Shown here piece after piece: positions 59,097 to 64,000 of a stretch of 64,000 bases of DNA. The DNA is from Erwinia tracheiphila (GTDB lineage: Bacteria; Pseudomonadota; Gammaproteobacteria; Enterobacterales; Enterobacteriaceae). The notes under the pieces were generated by a model. It had not been told where the DNA came from. It did no database searches and saw only the letters and a program-made list of their open reading frames with translations. The translations under genes and the position numbers were made by a program. The stretch lies in assembly GCF_021365465.1 (NCBI RefSeq), contig NZ_CP089932.1, positions 2,604,001-2,668,000 of the forward strand, given 5' to 3'. Each line of letters begins with the position of its first letter. Within the stretch, counting starts at the first letter, position 1.

Positions 59097-60509
59097 ATGA
59101 AAAAGACCAAGATTGTTTGTACCATCGGGCCCAAAACCGAATCTGAAGAAACGCTGACCAATCTGCTTGACGCAGGTATGAACGTTATGCGTCTGAATTT
59201 CTCCCACGGAGATTACGAAGAACATGGCAAACGCATCACTAATCTGCGTGCAGTGATGGCTAAAACAAATTACCAGGCCGCTGTTTTGCTGGACACTAAA
59301 GGCCCGGAAATACGCACCATGAAGCTTGAAGGTGGCGTTGATGCTGCGCTGAAAGCAGGTCAGACCTTTACCTTTACCACCGATCAATCGGTTATGGGCA
59401 ACCACGAACGCGTTGCTGTTACCTATCCAGGTTTTGCTTACGACCTCAAGATTGGTAATACCGTGCTGGTCGACGATGGACTGATTGGTATGGAAGTGAT
59501 TGACGTCACTGAAAACACCGTTGTCTGCAAGGTGTTAAATAACGGCGACCTGGGTGAAAACAAAGGTGTAAACCTGCCAGGTGTTTCAATCCAGCTTCCT
59601 GCTCTGGCTGAAAAAGATAAGCGTGATTTGATTTTTGGCTGTGAACAAGGTGTTGATTTTGTTGCGGCTTCGTTTATTCGTAAACGCTCTGACGTGCTTG
59701 AGATTCGTGAGCATCTCAAGCAGCATGGCGGTGAACATATTCAGATTATTTCCAAAATTGAAAACCAAGAAGGTCTGAACAACTTTGACGAGATTCTGGA
59801 CGCATCTGACGGGATCATGGTAGCTCGCGGTGATCTGGGCGTTGAAATTCCGGTTGAAGAAGTCATTTTCGCGCAGAAAATGATGATTAAAAAATGTAAC
59901 CGCGCCCGCAAAGTCGTTATCACCGCGACTCAGATGCTGGATTCCATGATTAAAAATCCGCGTCCTACGCGTGCGGAAGCCGGCGACGTAGCCAACGCCA
60001 TCCTGGACGGTACTGATGCGGTTATGCTTTCAGGCGAAAGCGCCAAGGGGAAATATCCACTTGAATCGGTCACTATCATGGCGACCATCTGCGAACGAAC
60101 CGACCGCGTGATGAAAAGTCGAATCGATTCTCAGCACGACAACCGTAAAATGCGCATTACCGAAGCAGTGTGCCGTGGTGCTGTCGAAACGGCAGAAAAT
60201 CTTGAGGCTCCGTTAATTGTCGTTGCCACTGAAGGTGGAAAGTCAGCCAAGTCTGTGCGTAAATACTTCCCCAACGCCACAATACTTGCGCTCACCACCA
60301 ATGAACTGACCGCACGTCAACTTATCCTTAGCAAAGGTATTGTCGCCACCGTAGTGAAAGAAATCGCCTCCACGGACGATTTTTATCGCCTTGGTAAAGA
60401 AGCGGCTATTGCCAGCGGATTTGCTCAGAAAGGAGATGTGGTTGTGATGGTTTCTGGTGCTCTGGTACCGAGCGGGACCACTAACACTGCGTCAGTACAT
60501 CTGCTCTAG
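59097..60509 (+). CDS. pykF: Pyruvate kinase I
   Basis: 470 residues, the E. coli length. TIM barrel with [30 protein letters not shown], the catalytic Lys region [33 protein letters not shown] domain about 70-165; C-terminal fructose-1,6-bisphosphate site region ([16 protein letters not shown]). Last step of glycolysis. A strong terminator follows. Intact. Confidence 0.98.
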   Translation: MKKTKIVCTIGPKTESEETLTNLLDAGMNVMRLNFSHGDYEEHGKRITNLRAVMAKTNYQAAVLLDTKGPEIRTMKLEGGVDAALKAGQTFTFTTDQSVMGNHERVAVTYPGFAYDLKIGNTVLVDDGLIGMEVIDVTENTVVCKVLNNGDLGENKGVNLPGVSIQLPALAEKDKRDLIFGCEQGVDFVAASFIRKRSDVLEIREHLKQHGGEHIQIISKIENQEGLNNFDEILDASDGIMVARGDLGVEIPVEEVIFAQKMMIKKCNRARKVVITATQMLDSMIKNPRPTRAEAGDVANAILDGTDAVMLSGESAKGKYPLESVTIMATICERTDRVMKSRIDSQHDNRKMRITEAVCRGAVETAENLEAPLIVVATEGGKSAKSVRKYFPNATILALTTNELTARQLILSKGIVATVVKEIASTDDFYRLGKEAAIASGFAQKGDVVVMVSGALVPSGTTNTASVHLL

Positions 60510-60531
60510 TCAGATTATGTGCCTCTCTTTC

Positions 60532-60555
60532 AAGCGCCCTTACGGGCGCTTTTTT
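60532..60555 (+). terminator. Rho-independent terminator after pykF
   Basis: AAGCGCCC / GGGCGCTT with a TTAC loop followed by TTTT, 23 bp past the stop. Confidence 0.92.
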
Positions 60556-60567
60556 ATCCCTGCATGA

Positions 60568-61185
60568 ACACCACCTCCTGTGGAGGTGGTCAGCAATAAG
60601 TTGACTCTGCCAGTCATGCTACTCATGGGAAAATCCGAATCTGTTATCCCTATAACTGTCAGGGATTTAACCATGAGTAGATTCCAGAAAGCATCTCATG
60701 TGTTCTGGTGTTGTCAATATCATATCGTATGGACACCCAGGTACCGGTTTCGCATCCTTAGTAACAATGTTGGTAAAGAGGTCTGTGGGCAGATAAGGAT
60801 CTCAGGTGAGCAGCCCGGGATAGAAGTAGTGGAGCTGAATGTCCAGACAGACCATGTCCATTTGCGGGTAAAAGTGCCTCCACGGCTTTCGATTTCCCAT
60901 GTAACAGGCGACTTAAAGGGTAAAACAGCCCTTCGATTGTTCAGTAAATTTCCCTGCCTGCGTAAGAACAAGCAGTGGGGAATGATTTTTGGGCAAGAGG
61001 TTATTGTGTCGATACCGTAGGTACAAACGAAGAAATGATAAGAAAGTACGTGAAGTATCAGGAAAAACATGAAGTTGAAGATAGCCAGCTTCCACTGAAA
61101 TAAGTGTGAAGGGAAGGCTCTCTGAGTCTGGACTTAGCGCGCCCCTGTGGGGCGAAATCAATGCCACCTGCTATGCAGGTGGTTT
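60568..61185 (+). mobile_element. IS200-type element (IS200/IS605 family)
   Basis: A terminal hairpin CCACCTCC / GGAGGTGG at 60571-60589 and a second CCACCTGC / GCAGGTGG at 61164-61182 bracket a single Y1 transposase gene. As usual for the family there are no inverted repeats or target duplication. It starts about 12 bp past the pykF terminator. Confidence 0.85.
60673..61103 (+). pseudogene. tnpA: IS200-type Y1 transposase with one frameshift
   Basis: From ATG 60673: MSRFQKASHVFWCCQYHIVW, VVELNVQTDHVHLRVKVPPR with the HUH pair (HVH), GKTALRLFSKFPCLRK. After KKQWG one G is missing near 60977; the next frame gives NDFWARGYCVDTVGTNEEMI with the catalytic Tyr, and ends QLPLK at 61103. One base is all that separates it from an intact gene. 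Family: single-strand, sequence-specific transposition. Confidence 0.87.
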
Positions 61186-61341
61186 TTTACGTATCCCTGC
61201 CTGAAAAGCAGTGCCACATGAACAGCAGAAAATCAGCAACAGAATGGCCTTGCGGGTTACTCAGGCGTCTAACAAACAGCACTGTTTCCATCGGGGACAA
61301 CGCAGTCAATGGAAAACATTTCAGAGAAAGCGTGTATCCAG

Positions 61342-62648
61342 ACCCTCTACATGATTCTATGTAAATGCCTTTTCTCAGTAGTGGCCGTCCGGGCGGTCAC
61401 CGAACCCGATAATAAAACGGCTCATCGCCATACGCCAGTCCCTCCGTGGCATCGTCCATTTCTGTGATGCGGCCTGGATTGCCAGCCACACCTCCTTTTT
61501 CACTGCGTCGTCAGTCGGGAACACCTTCCGTTTCTTGATGGCATCCCGGATCACGCTGTTCAGCGGCTCGATGGCGCTGGTCGTGTCGAGCGTCTTGCGG
61601 ATGTCTGCCGGGTAAGCGAAGAACGTCAACAGGCTGGCCCGGTTTGCCTGCCAGCTCCGGCTTATCTGCGGGTAGCGGCTGTCCCGGGTGCCGGCGAACG
61701 CTTCCCGCGCCCTGCTTCTTCCGTGGGGGCCTGACAGATGGCTTTCAGGTCACGGGTGACGGCTTTGTAGCCCTCCCAGGAGACGAACCGCAGACTGTTG
61801 CACACCATATGCACGACGCACAGCTGGACGCGGGCCTGCGGATACACCGCGTTGATAGCGTCCGGGAAGCCCTTCAGACCATCAACACAGGCGATGAGGA
61901 TATCGTTCAGGCCACGGTTTTTCAGCCCCGCCAGCACGTTCAACCAGAACTCCGCGCCTTCATTTTCAGCCAGCCACATACCCGGCAGTTCTTTCTGGCC
62001 TTCGATGTTGATACCCGGGGCAAGGAACACGGATTTATTGATGACGCGACTGTCCTGCCGGACTTTCAGGACGATGCAGTCAGGGTAAACGATGGGACAA
62101 ACGTCATCCAGTGGCCGGTTTTGCCATCCGGTGACCTGCACCATGACGGCATCAGTTACCTTTGAGACCCGCGCTGGCGAGACATCGGCGTCATACGGCT
62201 CTTTGAATGCGGCCGCTATCTCGCCGGTGGTCATCCCTTTGGCGTACAACGATAAGATCGGGTTATCCATCCCGGTGCTCCGGGTCTGGTTTTTCTTCAC
62301 CCGTTGCGGTTCAAAGGAGCCATCACGATCGCGCGGTATACGCAGCTCCGGCGAGCCATCGCCGGTGATAACCGTCTTTTGGGTGTGGACGTTGCAGGCG
62401 TTGGTCGCCGGTCTGGGCTGATTTTTATCGTCGCCGGGGGGACGGGTCATTTCGGCGTTGAGCGCCGCCCCGACACTGATTTTTTTCAGCAGGCGCTCAA
62501 ACTGACTGAGATCGTCAGGAGTTTTGAGATTTTTGGCCAGTTCGTTAGCCAGGGCCTGCGACTGTTTTTCGTCCATAAATTAACCTGCTTTTGATGCTGG
62601 ATTGAACATATCAAAATCAGGCAATTACACAAATCTATGTACTGGCTC
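61342..62648 (-). mobile_element. IS256-family element, second type (about 1307 bp)
   Basis: Ends ACCCTCTACATGATTCT and, in complement, GAGCCAGTACATAGATTTG align with the IS256 ends at 7518 and 8830. Transposase is a different subtype from copies A/B and the same as the 2025-2654 remnant. Confidence 0.8.
61375..62576 (-). pseudogene. IS256-family transposase (second type), frameshifted
   Basis: MDEKQSQALANELAKNLKTP through DCIVLKVRQDSRVI, IACVDGLKGFPDAINA and QLCVVHMVCNSLRFVSW to APTEEAGRG, where a base loss near 61700 changes the frame; the rest reads SYPQISRSWQANRASLLTFF-like sequence, TTSAIEPLNSVIRDAIKKRK and ends GDRPDGHY. Also RPPGDD for RHPGDD and QTRNG replaced by NACN. Inactive. Confidence 0.85.
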
Positions 62649-62870
62649 TTACTGCCAAATTTTAACCCTCTCCTGAGGCACTGCCATCAGGTTCAGCTCT
62701 GCCTCCTTGTTACTGATTTTGAGTCTTACACTACAGAGGGTGACTTCTTCTGAGGCTGTTGACGCATCCTCATGAGGTAAAGTCATCACTACCTTTCGGG
62801 AAATCAGCTTTACAGTAAATCCCTAAGAAGGGCATTCGACGTCTTCTGGCTAAGTTCCTGGCCTTTCATC
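62649..62870. other. 222 bp between IS256 and IS3, nothing recognised
   Basis: No open frame of note and no repeat or hairpin I could assign. Confidence 0.5.
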
Positions 62871-62942
62871 TGTAGTGACACACTGAATTTGGCCACCTGA
62901 GTTGAGGTGATATGCTCACCTCAAAATTTCACAGGTGAACCA

Positions 62943-64000
<1,058 letters not shown>

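Overview
The window looks like a chromosomal segment of an enterobacterium of the Erwiniaceae (Erwinia/Pantoea side). The backbone follows the E. coli order ydgK-rsxABCDGE-nth-dtpA-gstA-pdxY-tyrS-pdxH-mliC-anmK-slyB-slyA...nemA-gloA-rnt-grxD-mepH-ynhF-purR-punR-punC-ribC-mdtK-tRNA-Val-pykF. It is heavily loaded with insertion sequences and decayed genes, which recalls Erwinia tracheiphila; that species call is inference from gene content, not a search.

Layout. 1-5.1 kb is a scrap heap of mobile DNA: Tn3-family transposase start, dead resolvase, Hcp fragment, IS91 remnant, IS256 remnant, and an ISL3 gene split by IS481. 5.1-7.5 kb holds a BOF-family protein, a dead araD and osmB. 7.5-18.2 kb is a filamentous-phage (inovirus)-like remnant bounded by two directly oriented IS256 copies: gene II/X-type initiator (broken), repressor (nonsense), DUF3693 protein, two copies of a YbjQ-like gene, a putative toxin-immunity pair, and a dead secretin. 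After another IS481, 20.0-26.2 kb is the Rsx (Rnf-type) electron-transfer operon plus nth. 26.5-29.2 kb has a lipoprotein with 63-bp repeats and a betA pseudogene joined to the 3' end of a destroyed dtpA. 29.4-36.4 kb is gstA, a putative papain-like effector, pdxY-tyrS-pdxH, anmK and slyB. 36.4-44.1 kb is bounded by two inverted IS4 copies whose target duplications are swapped, so the interval with rnt, gloA, nemA', ydhL and slyA has been inverted. 44.6-49.9 kb is a decayed prophage/island (SOS-boxed dinI-like gene cut by IS1, IS4-family remnant, pentapeptide-like scraps, DUF1640 gene cut by IS481, integrase fragments). 50-60.6 kb is mepH, ynhF, purR, punR/punC, ribC, mdtK, three tRNA-Val-like genes and pykF. 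The right edge has IS200, IS256 and the start of a second IS3 copy.

How the genes fit together: rsxABCDGE builds a membrane ferredoxin/flavin electron-transfer complex (SoxR reduction in E. coli), followed by the base-excision enzyme Nth. pdxY, pdxH and tyrS form the vitamin B6/tyrosyl-tRNA cluster. purR, punR and punC are a purine regulation and transport neighbourhood. SlyA and SlyB are PhoP-linked envelope and stress functions.

Six full-length IS481-family copies (1201 bp each, all with perfect 7-bp target duplications) dominate the recent history. No CRISPR array or rRNA gene was seen.
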